A DNA stretch of 64,000 nt from an uncultured Eubacteriales bacterium. GTDB taxonomy: Bacteria; Bacillota; Clostridia; Oscillospirales; CAG-272. The notes under the pieces were generated by a model, which saw only the letters and a program-made list of their open reading frames with translations, was not told where the DNA came from and did no database searches. Each line of letters begins with the position of its first letter. Positions within the stretch are counted from its first letter, which is position 1. The position numbers and the translations under genes were made by a program. The stretch is from positions 1 to 64,000 of the forward strand of contig CAKRZR010000006.1 in NCBI GenBank assembly GCA_934433485.1. The letters are read 5' to 3'. This document shows positions 33,590 to 42,698 of this stretch, piece by piece.

Positions 33590-34882
33590 TCAGGCGCGGG
33601 TCTTCAGCAGCTTTTCAATGGCTGCGATTTTTACGGCGCAGGTCAGGATCTCGACCGCCTGCTTCAGCTCGTCGATTTCCGGGAAGGTCGGTGCAATGCG
33701 GAGCGCACTGTCGGCGGGGTCGCGACTGTACGGAAAGACGGAACCGGCAGGAGTCAGCGTCACACCGACGGAGCGGCAGATCTGGTAGACCCGGCGCGCG
33801 CAGCCGTCCATGCAGTAGAGCGTGAGGAAGTACCCACCGCGCGGCTTGGTCCAGTTCGCGATGCCGAGACCGTCCAGCTCCTTGTCAAAGATGTGCTCCA
33901 CCATCTCGAATTTCGGGCGTATGATCGCCGCGTGCTTCTTCATGTGGGCGCGGATGCCGTCCGCGTTCTTGAAGAACTTCACATGGCGCATCTGGTTGAT
34001 CTTGTCAAAGCCGATCGTCTGTGTCGCGAGAATCGGGCGGATCTGCTCGAGGTTCTTCTCGCTCGCCGCCATGATCGCAAGACCGGAGCCGGGGAACGTG
34101 ATCTTCGACGTGGACGCAAAGTAGAATATGTTATCCTCTGTGCCGTATTCCTTGGCGCGGGCGAAAATGTCCGCCAGATGTACATCCTCATCGTACAGCT
34201 CGTGTACCGCGTATGCGTTGTCCCAGAAGATCCGGAAATCCGGCGCCGCGGGCTTCATCGCCGCGAACAGCTCCACCGTCTCGTCCGAGTACGTGTAGCC
34301 GTCCGGGTTCGAGAACTTCGGCACGCACCAGATGCCCTTTACCGACGGGTCCGAGCATGCCAGATCGTATACCGCGTCCATGTCCGGACCGTTCGGCGTC
34401 ATCTTCACCGGCACCATTTCAATGCCCAACGTCCGGCAGATCGTGAAGTGACGGTCGTATCCGGGAGACGGACAGATGAACTTGATCCGCCCCTGCCGGC
34501 ACCACGGCTCGTGACCGCCTGCCACACCGAACAGCATGCAGCGCAGGATCGTGTCGTACATTGCCGTCAGGGAGGAATTGCCCAGAATCAGAAGCTGCGA
34601 CGCCGGGATCCCGTATAACTCACTGAACAGCCGCTTCGTTTCCGGCAGACCGTCCAGAATCCCGTAGTTCCGGCAGTCCAGACCCGATTCCGAGAAGCAG
34701 TCGCCGCGGTCGCCGATGATGCCCAGCATATCCGACGACAGATCAAGCTGCATCTGACTCGGCTTGCCGCGCGTCAGGTCGAGCGTGAGGTTCATGTCCG
34801 ACCAGCGATCCAGCTTCGTGTGTTCGGCTGCCAAAATTTCGTTTAACTCCGCCGCTGTGTGTTCCGTGTACAGTTTTTTCAT
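33590..34882 (-). CDS. Class I/II aminotransferase (PLP-dependent, aspartate-type subgroup)
   Basis: 430-residue PLP enzyme of the fold-type I aminotransferases, close to the subgroup first described for Corynebacterium aspartate aminotransferase (from memory). Motifs: LDLTRGKPSQMQLDLS (near 35), GNSSLTAMYDTI (phosphate/ring binding), SNPDGYTYSDE, DNAYAVHELYDED (Asp binds the pyridine N) and STSKITFPGSGLA with the PLP lysine (near 255), then KPRGGYFLTLY. The start ATG has AGGAG ten bases upstream; an ATG nine bases earlier sits on the ribosome-binding site itself. Third gene of a SufC-SufB-aminotransferase operon (71-base gap). Confidence 0.88.
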   Translation of the reverse strand: MKKLYTEHTAAELNEILAAEHTKLDRWSDMNLTLDLTRGKPSQMQLDLSSDMLGIIGDRGDCFSESGLDCRNYGILDGLPETKRLFSELYGIPASQLLILGNSSLTAMYDTILRCMLFGVAGGHEPWCRQGRIKFICPSPGYDRHFTICRTLGIEMVPVKMTPNGPDMDAVYDLACSDPSVKGIWCVPKFSNPDGYTYSDETVELFAAMKPAAPDFRIFWDNAYAVHELYDEDVHLADIFARAKEYGTEDNIFYFASTSKITFPGSGLAIMAASEKNLEQIRPILATQTIGFDKINQMRHVKFFKNADGIRAHMKKHAAIIRPKFEMVEHIFDKELDGLGIANWTKPRGGYFLTLYCMDGCARRVYQICRSVGVTLTPAGSVFPYSRDPADSALRIAPTFPEIDELKQAVEILTCAVKIAAIEKLLKTRA

Positions 34883-34953
34883 ATAGCGCATTCTCCTGGA
34901 ATGAATTTTTCGTGGTTGTTTCGTGCCGCTGTAGTTTTGCCGCAAAAGGTCGC

Positions 34954-35877
34954 TTATTTCAGCAGTCCGGACAGAATCTTCTCCTCCGCTTCCTCATGTG
35001 TGAGCCCCAGCGTCATCAGCTTCAAAATCTGATCGCCCGCGATCTTGCCAATGGCTGCCTCATGAATGAGCCTTGCGTCAACGGAATTGGCGCAGATTTC
35101 CGGAATTGAGCGGATTTTCGCGTTGTCCATGATGATCGAGTCGCATTGCACGTGCCCGAAGCAGTCCGTGTTGCCTGTCAGCTTCGGATAGAACAGCTGT
35201 GTCGATTCTCCCTTGGCGACGGATCGGGAATTGATCTGCGCTCTGGAGCCCTCGCCGTTTAAGATCACCTGCGTGTCGCTCACCACATCCTGTCTGCCGT
35301 CCGAGAGGATCCGCTCCTGGATCGAGACCTGCGCGTTTTTGCCTGCCGTCACGACGGTTTTCCGATTCGTCGAATCGATCCCGCCGATCTGCACCGTTTC
35401 CATCTCCAGAAACGCGCCCTCGTCCAGCTCCGCGATCGTCGTCGGGTTCATGATCCGCTCGCCGGTGCCTTTTCCCTCGCCGTAGTGCGTTTCAATGTAC
35501 CGCACGTGGGAGTTCTTACCAATTTTGAAGGAGTGCACGCCGTCGTGGTCGGATTTCTCGTCGCCTTCGTTGTGGATGCCGCAGCCCGCCACGATCAGCA
35601 CGTCGCAGTCGTCGCCGATGTAGAAATCGTTGTAGACCATCTCCGTGATGCCCGTTTTCGTGATGATGACGGGAATGTGGACAGATTTGTTCTTCGTGCC
35701 GGACTTCACATAAATGTCGATGCCGGATTTGTCCGTTTTCGATTCGATGGTGATATATTCCGTGTTCTGCCGTCCCGCAAGCTGACTGTTCTCGCGGATA
35801 TTGTATGCGCCCTCGGGCACGCCGTGCAGATCGGCGATCTTTTCAAGCAGCCCCCGGCGAATGTCTTCGTTGTTCAT
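34954..35877 (-). CDS. SufB/SufD-family Fe-S cluster assembly scaffold (short form)
   Basis: 307-residue protein with the SufBD beta-helix core: ETHYGEGKGTGERIMNPTTIAELDEGA (near 125), KTVVTAGKNAQVSIQERILSDG (near 180), VAKGESTQLFYPKLTG, and the signature IPEICANSVDARLIHEAAIGKIAGDQ (near 260) that in SufB holds the catalytic glutamate and the cluster cysteine region. It is much shorter than SufB (about 470) or SufD (about 420), as in the two-gene minimal SUF (Sms) systems of anaerobes and archaea. It lies 24 bases after the ATPase gene stop, so the two are translated from one message and form the scaffold complex. Confidence 0.88.
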   Translation of the reverse strand: MNNEDIRRGLLEKIADLHGVPEGAYNIRENSQLAGRQNTEYITIESKTDKSGIDIYVKSGTKNKSVHIPVIITKTGITEMVYNDFYIGDDCDVLIVAGCGIHNEGDEKSDHDGVHSFKIGKNSHVRYIETHYGEGKGTGERIMNPTTIAELDEGAFLEMETVQIGGIDSTNRKTVVTAGKNAQVSIQERILSDGRQDVVSDTQVILNGEGSRAQINSRSVAKGESTQLFYPKLTGNTDCFGHVQCDSIIMDNAKIRSIPEICANSVDARLIHEAAIGKIAGDQILKLMTLGLTHEEAEEKILSGLLK

Positions 35878-35901
35878 CGTTTCCCCTCCGCGGTTTTCCG
35901 G

Positions 35902-36657
35902 TTATTTCGTACATACGGCGGGCGCACAGGCGGCGTCGCCCAACTTGCAGCAGGTCTTGTCAAAGGCGCCGTCGATCTGCGGCAGGATCTCGTCCGGTGT
36001 ACCGCGTCCCGCCAAGTGACCGTCCGCGATGAGCAGCACCTCGTCCGCCTGGGAGATGATCCGCTCCTGGTGGGAGATGATGAGAATCGTCGCGCCCGAT
36101 TCCTCATGCAGCTCGCGGAAGGTTGCGGTCAGACGGTGGAAGCTCCACAGGTCGATCCCCGCCTCCGGCTCGTCAAAGATCATGACCGGCGCGTTTTTCG
36201 CAAGGATCGTCGCGATCTCAATCCGCTTGACCTCGCCGCCGGACAGGGAAGTGTCCACCTCGCGGTTCAGGTAATCGCTGGCACAAAGCCCGACCTTGGT
36301 GAGATAGTCGCAGCACTGATCTCTGGTGAGCTTCTTTTTTGCCGCCACCTGCAACAGATCGCGCACCGTCAAACCCTTGAAGCGCGGCGGCTGCTGGAAG
36401 GCGTAGGAGATCCCTGCCTCGGCGCGCTGTGTGACGTCCAGCGGCGTGATGTCCATGCCGTCGAATTTGATTCTGCCGGAATCCGGGGTGACGATGCCCA
36501 TGATGACGCGGGCGAGGGTGGTTTTGCCACCGCCGTTGGGTCCGGTGATGACGACGTATTTGCCGCTTTCGATGTCGAGGGTGATGTCGTCCAGTATCTT
36601 TTCCCGCTCTCCGTTTGCCTGCGGAACGCTGTAGGTGATGTTTTCCAGTCGGAGCAT
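35902..36657 (-). CDS. SufC-like Fe-S assembly ATPase
   Basis: 251-residue ABC-type ATPase. Walker A GPNGGGKTT (near 38), Q-loop QQPPRFKG, ABC signature LSGGEVKRIEIATIL (near 145), Walker B VMIFDEPEAGID and H-loop ISHQE. These are the SufC variants of the ABC motifs, and the next gene is a SufB-type scaffold. The protein ends with a cysteine-rich tail (KTCCKLGDAACAPAVCTK) absent from usual SufC. AAGGAGGATCCT precedes the ATG at 36657; a longer in-frame reading exists to 36684. First gene of the sufC-sufB-aminotransferase operon. Confidence 0.9.
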   Translation of the reverse strand: MLRLENITYSVPQANGEREKILDDITLDIESGKYVVITGPNGGGKTTLARVIMGIVTPDSGRIKFDGMDITPLDVTQRAEAGISYAFQQPPRFKGLTVRDLLQVAAKKKLTRDQCCDYLTKVGLCASDYLNREVDTSLSGGEVKRIEIATILAKNAPVMIFDEPEAGIDLWSFHRLTATFRELHEESGATILIISHQERIISQADEVLLIADGHLAGRGTPDEILPQIDGAFDKTCCKLGDAACAPAVCTK

Positions 36658-36698
36658 AGGATCCTCCTTTTTCTGCTGTCTCATTTTTCTCTCCCTAT

Positions 36699-36727
36699 AT
36701 TATAAATCATTTCCCATAAAAATACAA
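36699..36727 (-). promoter_or_regulatory. Sigma-A promoter for the SUF operon
   Basis: On the minus strand TTGTAT (36727-36722), 17-bp spacer, TATAAT (36704-36699), about 35 bases upstream of the SufC-like start codon. Confidence 0.7.
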
Positions 36728-36892
36728 GCGTGCGCATGAAAATTCACAGGAAAGATTTTCACGGAAATTGGGTGAATTTGACGAAAATAACCTGCCTGGT
36801 GTGCATTTTCGACCGTCATACCCCCGAATTGGCAGGAAAACGGCGCGAAAACTGCATATTCGTCTGGACAAACTTTCGTATTGCGGAAAAAG

Positions 36893-36930
36893 AAAAACGC
36901 AGAGGATTTCCGTTCTTCCCCTGCGTTTGT
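36893..36930 (-). terminator. Terminator after solute-binding pseudogene
   Basis: AAACGCAG (36895-36902) pairs with CTGCGTTT (36921-36928); on the minus strand a T-rich run follows. The rest of 36730-36999 shows no gene. Confidence 0.6.
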
Positions 36931-36999
36931 GGGATATGTGCCAGGAATGCGGTGCTGCGTTTCCTGCCGCCCGCTGCATGTTATACCGCCCGCTGAATT

Positions 37000-37823
37000 T
37001 CATTCAGCCAAATAGATCCCCACCCGTTTTTCGATGATCTCCGCTGTGGCTTCCGCGGTGCGGTCTCCGGCGAAATAGGGCTCCAATTCCTCCGAGAGGA
37101 TCTGCGACACCATGTCGTCCTGCCCGGCGGAGAGGACCGCGTCGCGGATGAGGTCGCGGAAGGCTTCAAGCTCCTCGTCGGTGAGGACGGCTTCTCGATA
37201 GATGTCGGGAAATTCTTCAGAGCGCGGGTTGGAGGGGCGGCTCACATAGTAGGAATGTGGTATGATCTGTGAGGTGTTTGCATTTATTTTATAGTAATAA
37301 TAGTGTGCCTCCGTAGCCTTGGCAAGACCGGTTTCGGTTATGGGAAACTGTGTGTGCAGAAGCATCGGACTGGTCTGCACGGCATCGGAAAGATAATACC
37401 GGAGAAATTCCTTTGCGCCGTCTATATTCCCGCCTGCCGATGCGCTCAGGGTGACGGAAACTCTCCCGAACAGGGCTTCCCTCCCATCCGCGACAGGCAT
37501 ACCGACAAGATGCGCCGGAACGTCTCCATACAGAATCTTATAGGTTCCGATCATGTCCGGTACCGTAACGGGTACCTGAACATAGGACAGCAAATCCTCC
37601 TCAACGGCGTAAAAAAAAGAGTCCGAGGTATATCTGTAAGCGGAGTAGTTGTCGTAAATCTCATATCACTCAAAGTATGGCTTCCATGGGATTGATGAGG
37701 ACCTGTGTGACTGCAAGATAGTATAGAGTAATCACGTGCCGACGTAGGAATCACCGCACCGGTAGCACACATAGCAGCGGCGAGCATAGCGATCAGGGTT
37801 TTCCGTAGTGTAGTCTTTTTCAT
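37000..37823 (-). pseudogene. Broken solute-binding protein gene (large internal deletion, frameshift, stop)
   Basis: The 5' end encodes a clear signal peptide (MKKTTLRKTLIAMLAAAMC, then TGAVIPTSA) with GAGAGGT upstream. The last about 215 codons encode the C-terminal lobe of a family 1 solute-binding protein (EEDLLSYVQVPVTVPDMIGT, FLRYYLSDAVQTSPMLLHTQFPITETG, EIIEKRVGIYLAE). The two parts are in different frames; the C-terminal frame is cut by an in-frame TGA near 37664-37666, and some 200 codons expected between them are missing. It differs in sequence from the five intact paralogues, so it is not a recent copy of them. It is a gene remnant; the conserved C-terminal frame could only be made from an internal start (ATG 37593). 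Confidence 0.75.
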
Positions 37824-38130
37824 AGCATAATACCTCTCAAATTGCTTTTCATAGTTGTTTGTTTACTTCTGCTTTGGAAAAGGAGTCGCTGTGAACATTG
37901 TGTCGTCATGCGCATAGACAGCACCTCGTCAGAAATATCTGGTATTTTGCTTATCTATACTATACCATGTTTTTGCCGCAAGTCAATTGTTGGAATTGCC
38001 AAAGAATATGTTTATAAATTGTATACATTACCGAAACGATTACGCGAACCGTGCAGAGCACGTCATTGCCGGCAGGATATGCACCTGCAAACAAGCATAT
38101 GCACTGCCGCGACAGAGGGGGACACGCATA

Positions 38131-38165
38131 AAAAATCCCGGGGAGCATGGCGCAGATCCCCGGGA
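38131..38165 (-). terminator. Terminator of aspartate-semialdehyde dehydrogenase gene
   Basis: TCCCGGGGA (38136-38144) pairs with TCCCCGGGA (38157-38165); on the minus strand the stem is followed by TTTTTT. The AT-rich gap 37824-38130 contains nothing else I recognise. Confidence 0.85.
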
Positions 38166-38180
38166 GTGCGTGTATTTGCT

Positions 38181-39263
38181 TTAGTCGAGATAGCCCTGTC
38201 TGTATAACAGCTCCGCGATCAGTACCGCACCGCCGGCTGCACCGCGCAGGGTATTGTGCGACAGTCCGACGAATTTGTAGTCGAATATCGAGTCCTTGCG
38301 CAGCCGACCGACCGCCACGCCCATGCCGCCGTAGAGATCCCGGTCGAGGCGCACCTGCGGACGATTGTCCTCTTCAAAGTACGTGATGAACTGCTCCGGC
38401 GCGTGCGGGAGAGCGAGCATCTGCGGCAGTCCGCGGAACGACGCCCATTCGGCAAGGATCGCGTCCTTCGGCGGTACATTGTCGAACTTCACGAACACCG
38501 CGGCAAGATGACCGTCCGTCACCGGGACCCGGATGCACTGCGTGGTGATGACCGGCGCGTCTGCCGCAACGATCGTCCCACCGCGTACCGTACCCCAGAT
38601 TTTCAGCGGTTCCGTTTCGCTCTTTTCTTCCTCGCCGCCGATATACGGAATTACGTTGTCCACCATCTCCGGGAACGTCGCGAACGTCTTGCCCGCGCCG
38701 GAGATCGCCTGGTATGTCGTGACAAGCACCTCGCGGATGCCGTATTTCAGCAGCGGGGTCAGCGCGGGTACGTAGCTCTGGATCGAGCAGTTGGGCTTCA
38801 CGGCGATGAATCCGCGCCTGGTGCCGAGCCGTTCTCTCTGGCTCTGGATCACGGCAAGGTGGCTGTCGTTGATCTCCGGGATCACCATCGGCACATCGCT
38901 CGTCCAGCGGTTCGCCGAATTGTTCGAGATCACCGGGATCTCCGCTCTCGCGTACGCCTCCTCCAGCGCCTTGATCTCGTCCTTCTTCATATCCACGGCG
39001 CAGAACACGAAATCGCACGCCGCCTTCATTTTGTCGATATCCGCGCTCGCGTCCAGCACCACCATGTCGCCGAATCCGTCCGGAAGGGGCGTGGTCATTT
39101 TCCATCTGCCCTCCACGGCTTCACTGTATGGGATCCCGGCACTGCGGGAGCTGGCGGCAAGCGCAGTCAGCGTGAAATAGGGATGATCCGCGAGCAGTGT
39201 GATGAACCGCTGTCCCACCATACCTGTCGCACCGACGATGCCGCAACGCAATTTCTCTTTCAT
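38181..39263 (-). CDS. asd: Aspartate-semialdehyde dehydrogenase, archaeal/fungal type
   Basis: 360-residue NADPH-dependent dehydrogenase that reduces aspartyl phosphate to aspartate semialdehyde, the branch point to lysine, diaminopimelate, methionine and threonine. The Rossmann motif GATGMVGQRFI is at residues 10-20, the catalytic cysteine lies in VKPNCSIQSY (near 155), YQAISGAGK near 190 holds a substrate-binding segment, and the conserved histidine region is VPVTDGHLAAVFV (near 245). Length and insertions match the archaeal/fungal subfamily rather than the usual bacterial one. AAGGT lies upstream of the ATG. Monocistronic, with its own promoter and terminator. Confidence 0.92.
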   Translation of the reverse strand: MKEKLRCGIVGATGMVGQRFITLLADHPYFTLTALAASSRSAGIPYSEAVEGRWKMTTPLPDGFGDMVVLDASADIDKMKAACDFVFCAVDMKKDEIKALEEAYARAEIPVISNNSANRWTSDVPMVIPEINDSHLAVIQSQRERLGTRRGFIAVKPNCSIQSYVPALTPLLKYGIREVLVTTYQAISGAGKTFATFPEMVDNVIPYIGGEEEKSETEPLKIWGTVRGGTIVAADAPVITTQCIRVPVTDGHLAAVFVKFDNVPPKDAILAEWASFRGLPQMLALPHAPEQFITYFEEDNRPQVRLDRDLYGGMGVAVGRLRKDSIFDYKFVGLSHNTLRGAAGGAVLIAELLYRQGYLD

Positions 39264-39420
39264 TTTGGTAAACCTTGCCTTTCCTGCGCGGCTGCATACA
39301 TACCACTGTCCATTGTATGCGTGCCCGCGCCGTCCGTATTTTTTGCGTTCTGCCGATGATCACAGCGTCCAAAACGGCGCGCGGCGGAACGATATATTGT
39401 CGTCAATTTTCCATAGCAGT

Positions 39421-39449
39421 ATTCTACCACAGCTTGCCATAGGTGTCAA
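39421..39449 (-). promoter_or_regulatory. Sigma-A promoter for asd
   Basis: On the minus strand TTGACA (39449-39444), 17-bp spacer, TAGAAT (39426-39421). The leader to the ATG is about 150 bases without a recognised lysine riboswitch. Confidence 0.75.
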
Positions 39450-39545
39450 TTTTCATTTTGGGCAAATCGCACCCATTATCCTATATGCAATTCTGTCGAA
39501 ATTTGCCACAACTGCTCCGTTTGCGAAAGCGAGAGGCGTGATTTG

Positions 39546-41333
39546 TCACCGGACAAAGGCGCATACCGTCTCATAAATGTCGCAGCCATCCACGCCGCCG
39601 CGCTTGTTGCGGATCACCACGTTGCCGTCCGCGTCCAGACCCTGCACCTCCACGACGCTGTATCGCCCACCGTCCTTCCAGCTTCCCGTGACGGACAGCT
39701 CTGCATCCGCGTTTCCGTCTACGGGATAGTCGCCGACCGCCGCGCCGTTTACGTATACCCGCAGTGCCGCGAACGATCCGTCCGTCTCCACCTCCATGGT
39801 GCACACGCCCTCCCGGAGCGAGATTTCCGCAATCTCCATATGACGCGACGGCTTGTACATTCCGAGCGAGGCAAGCAGCGTCTCCGGCGAGGCAAACTGC
39901 GCGTCCATCCAGTCCCTGCGCTCGTGGACCCATTCCCGAAAGTCCGCGATCTCTTCGTCAAAGGTCCATTCCCAGCCCCAGAACACCTGATCCTCGCGTG
40001 CTGCCGGTGCGATGGCGGATACATACCGCTCCAGCCGGGACGAAACGTTCTCCATCGCCGCGCGCACCGTGTCGTCATAATTTTCGTAGAGGGTGAGCAC
40101 AAAGTACGGATCTGTAAACAGGGAGCGCGACCAGACCTGCCTGTCTCCGCCGCCGTGTACCCACCCCTCCGGCGATTGTCCGTCCTCGCCGAGATTGACG
40201 TGGTTGCCGCCTGCCCAGTCCATGTCCCAAACCGGTCCGAATACGATAGGACTGTCGTGGTCGAGGGTCAGAAACGTGCTTTTGTAGAGCATTTCCCCAT
40301 TTTTGAACATTTCATTCACGTACCAGAAATCGCAGAACGAATCCATGTCCATGTATTCCGTGTAGTGTTTGCCGTCCGCGTCCCGCCGGTCCGATGCGAA
40401 GATCGCGTCCTCGGTGTTCTGGAAGTACTTTTTCAGCCAGCGGAAGATCTCACGGCTCTCGATGAGGTTGTTCGGATCCGTCACCATGTACATCACGCCG
40501 TTTTTCGTGGTGAACTTGGACGGCTCGTCGCTGTAGGAGTCGTTTTCAATGAGAAATCCGCCGTGGATGTCCGGCAGCGCGGCGTATTTTGTAACGTCGT
40601 AGACGCTGTGCTTTCCGGTCGCCGCCCAGGTCAGATCGTACTGCATCTGCCGGATGAGCGTTTCTCTTTCCAACTCGGACAGTCCCTTGCCATCTGCGAT
40701 GGCGTTCGCTGCGTCCTCGGCTGCCTTGTCCCAGTCGAAGATATTCACGCGCTCCGGATCGACACGGATCTGCTCGCATAGCTGGTATAGCCCGTAATCC
40801 TCGCCGTTGTAGGTGAGCCGCACCCAGACCGATTCGCAGTACCACATGCCAAGATCTCCGGACATTTCGTAGGAGAGAATATTGCGCAGGTGCGTCCGAT
40901 CATAGAAATTCGCGAGGAGCACCCAGTGCTTGTTCGATCCCATGCCGAAGAGATTCGCTTTTTTGTCGAGCTTCACCTTGAACGGACGCTTCACCTGCCC
41001 CGCCGTAGAATTGCCGCGCAGCTTGAGCTCCGCTTTTCCTTTGTACTGCATCCCGGAAAAGCGCGCGTCTCCGGAGATTTCGATTTCCGCCTCCACGGCG
41101 TTCCCCTTCTGCACATCATAGTAATCCGTGTCGCACGTGATCGACAGCGTCGGGATCTCGTAGCCCTCGCCGATCTCCAGACCGATCGGATTTTTGACGT
41201 TTTCCGCGAGAGAGGGAATCGGATTTTCGGCAAACCATTCCTCCGGCGAATAAGCGAACGGCGATTCACAGCCGACCAGAAGAAAAACGAGCATAAGACA
41301 CAGCGCCAGCGCAAGCGGGATAGAATTTCGCAT
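39546..41333 (-). CDS. CotH kinase-family lipoprotein
   Basis: 595-residue lipoprotein: signal peptide with lipobox LVGC (cysteine near residue 22), an N-terminal beta domain, then a CotH kinase domain. Features are KAELKLRGNSTAGQVKRPFKVKLDKKANLFGM (near 100, Arg and Lys for ATP), HWVLLANFYDRTHLRNILSYEM, GLYQLCEQIRVDPERVNI, HGGFLIENDSY (near 255), and VFGPVWDMDWAGGNH (near 365) with the metal-binding aspartates. A C-terminal immunoglobulin-like beta domain follows (about 500-580). CotH of Bacillus is a protein kinase acting on spore coat; secreted lipoprotein versions in gut clostridia are uncharacterised. CGGAGG precedes the ATG. Confidence 0.88.
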   Translation of the reverse strand: MRNSIPLALALCLMLVFLLVGCESPFAYSPEEWFAENPIPSLAENVKNPIGLEIGEGYEIPTLSITCDTDYYDVQKGNAVEAEIEISGDARFSGMQYKGKAELKLRGNSTAGQVKRPFKVKLDKKANLFGMGSNKHWVLLANFYDRTHLRNILSYEMSGDLGMWYCESVWVRLTYNGEDYGLYQLCEQIRVDPERVNIFDWDKAAEDAANAIADGKGLSELERETLIRQMQYDLTWAATGKHSVYDVTKYAALPDIHGGFLIENDSYSDEPSKFTTKNGVMYMVTDPNNLIESREIFRWLKKYFQNTEDAIFASDRRDADGKHYTEYMDMDSFCDFWYVNEMFKNGEMLYKSTFLTLDHDSPIVFGPVWDMDWAGGNHVNLGEDGQSPEGWVHGGGDRQVWSRSLFTDPYFVLTLYENYDDTVRAAMENVSSRLERYVSAIAPAAREDQVFWGWEWTFDEEIADFREWVHERRDWMDAQFASPETLLASLGMYKPSRHMEIAEISLREGVCTMEVETDGSFAALRVYVNGAAVGDYPVDGNADAELSVTGSWKDGGRYSVVEVQGLDADGNVVIRNKRGGVDGCDIYETVCAFVR

Positions 41334-41597
41334 CGACGAACCTCCGAGAGAATGTATAATAAAAGGAAAGAATGCGGGAAATCAGATGGGGTATCATCAT
41401 TGTAGCAAAAAAGAACGCCGTTTACAAGGTGTGCGGCGAAAAAAACTATGTGCATGGACGATTTTTTTACAAAATATGCTTTTCATCCGGCGAAAAACAT
41501 GGTAAGATATAAAGGATTCGGATTCTATCCCCATGATTTTCCGACAAGCGCAGACTCTTGAAACATCATCCATATCATTACGGGAGGCTTGATTCCA

Positions 41598-42167
41598 ATG
41601 CATGAAAGCGTCAACTACGCGGAACGGACAGTTACTACCAAGGCGGAAGGAAAATTCTTAAAACGCAGGCTGGAATGGATTGCCATCTACGCGCTGCTCA
41701 TTTTCGCGTATCTCGGCATTATGGTCAAACTAAGCGCAAGCGGCGGCAGCTACGGTGTGTGGGTCGCGGTCGTCACGGTGCCGTTTATCCCGCTCGTCGT
41801 CATGGCGCTGCGTGTCTACACCTGGAAACGCTTTGTCGCCATCGAATACCGCTACGAAATTGCCAACGCGAAAATCACCTTCTCCCAGCCGCAGGGCAAA
41901 AAGGACAAGGTGCTCTATTCCCGTCTCGTCAGCGATTTCACAAGGATCGCGCCGGTTGCGGACGTGTGGAAGGACGATATGAGCGGCGCGGATACCGTGC
42001 TTGATTTCCGCAGCAGTCCGAAAAGCCCGGATTCCTATTTCCTGCGCCTCGACGAAGGCGGCAAGAAAACGATCCTCTATTTTGAAGCGACCAACAAGGC
42101 GGTCAAGGTCATGAAGTTCTACAATTCCAAGGGACTGATCATGCCGGACGCGCCGCTGCGGTACTGA
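41598..42167 (+). CDS. Two-helix membrane protein with cytoplasmic domain (possibly DUF6106)
   Basis: 189-residue protein: N-terminal amphipathic stretch, two transmembrane helices (IAIYALLIFAYLGIMVKL and VWVAVVTVPFIPLVVMALRVY, about residues 28-75), then a soluble beta-rich domain (YRYEIANAKITFSQPQGKKDKVLYSRLVSDF...). The build resembles clostridial DUF6106-type proteins, but that name is only a tentative match. GGGAGGC is nine bases before the ATG at 41598; a TTG nine bases earlier overlaps the ribosome-binding site. Upstream a weak promoter (TTTTCA, 17 bp, TAAGAT) is visible near 41490-41520. Function unknown. Confidence 0.75.
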   Translation: MHESVNYAERTVTTKAEGKFLKRRLEWIAIYALLIFAYLGIMVKLSASGGSYGVWVAVVTVPFIPLVVMALRVYTWKRFVAIEYRYEIANAKITFSQPQGKKDKVLYSRLVSDFTRIAPVADVWKDDMSGADTVLDFRSSPKSPDSYFLRLDEGGKKTILYFEATNKAVKVMKFYNSKGLIMPDAPLRY

Positions 42168-42232
42168 TATTTCCCGCATACATTTCCAAAGCGCGCATAC
42201 AATAGGGTATTCCATGACGCGGAGGTACCCTT

Positions 42233-42664
42233 ATGCGTGTGTTCTCCCTTGGCGCGGCGATTTTTGCGTGCGTGCTGTTTCTTGGCGGCTGCGAAAAACA
42301 GACTGCCCCGGTCTATGACGCGTTTTCCTGCGTGCTGTCGGACGAGAGCTATACGCTCCGCTATGAACAGACGGACGCCGGTGCGTCGATGACGGTGCTC
42401 GCGCCGGAATCCATTGCGGGACTGACTTTATGTTGGCGCGGTGCGGATTGCCGGCTTCTCTACGACGCGGACGGCGTTTCGCTGTCCCTGCCTGTGACGG
42501 AAGCGGTGACCGGCGGATTCGCGTCGCTGCCGGCATGCTTCTGGCAAAACGCGCGCACGGACAAAAATGGCATACCGACCGAGACTGTGATCCGTCATCC
42601 GAACCAGCCGACGCAGACGCGGTTCGTTGTCACAGAATTTACACCCGTGCAGCCGTCGGAATGA
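42233..42664 (+). CDS. Small lipoprotein, unknown function
   Basis: 143-residue lipoprotein with signal MRVFSLGAAIFACVLFLGGC (lipobox LGGC) and a compact beta-rich mature domain (SYTLRYEQTDAGASMTVLAPESIAGLTL...). No family recognised. CGGAGGT lies upstream of the ATG. Located 35 bases before the alanine racemase start, so probably cotranscribed with it. Confidence 0.68.
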   Translation: MRVFSLGAAIFACVLFLGGCEKQTAPVYDAFSCVLSDESYTLRYEQTDAGASMTVLAPESIAGLTLCWRGADCRLLYDADGVSLSLPVTEAVTGGFASLPACFWQNARTDKNGIPTETVIRHPNQPTQTRFVVTEFTPVQPSE

Positions 42665-42698
42665 CGGATATTCCTCGGAAAAAAGGACACTTTATCAT

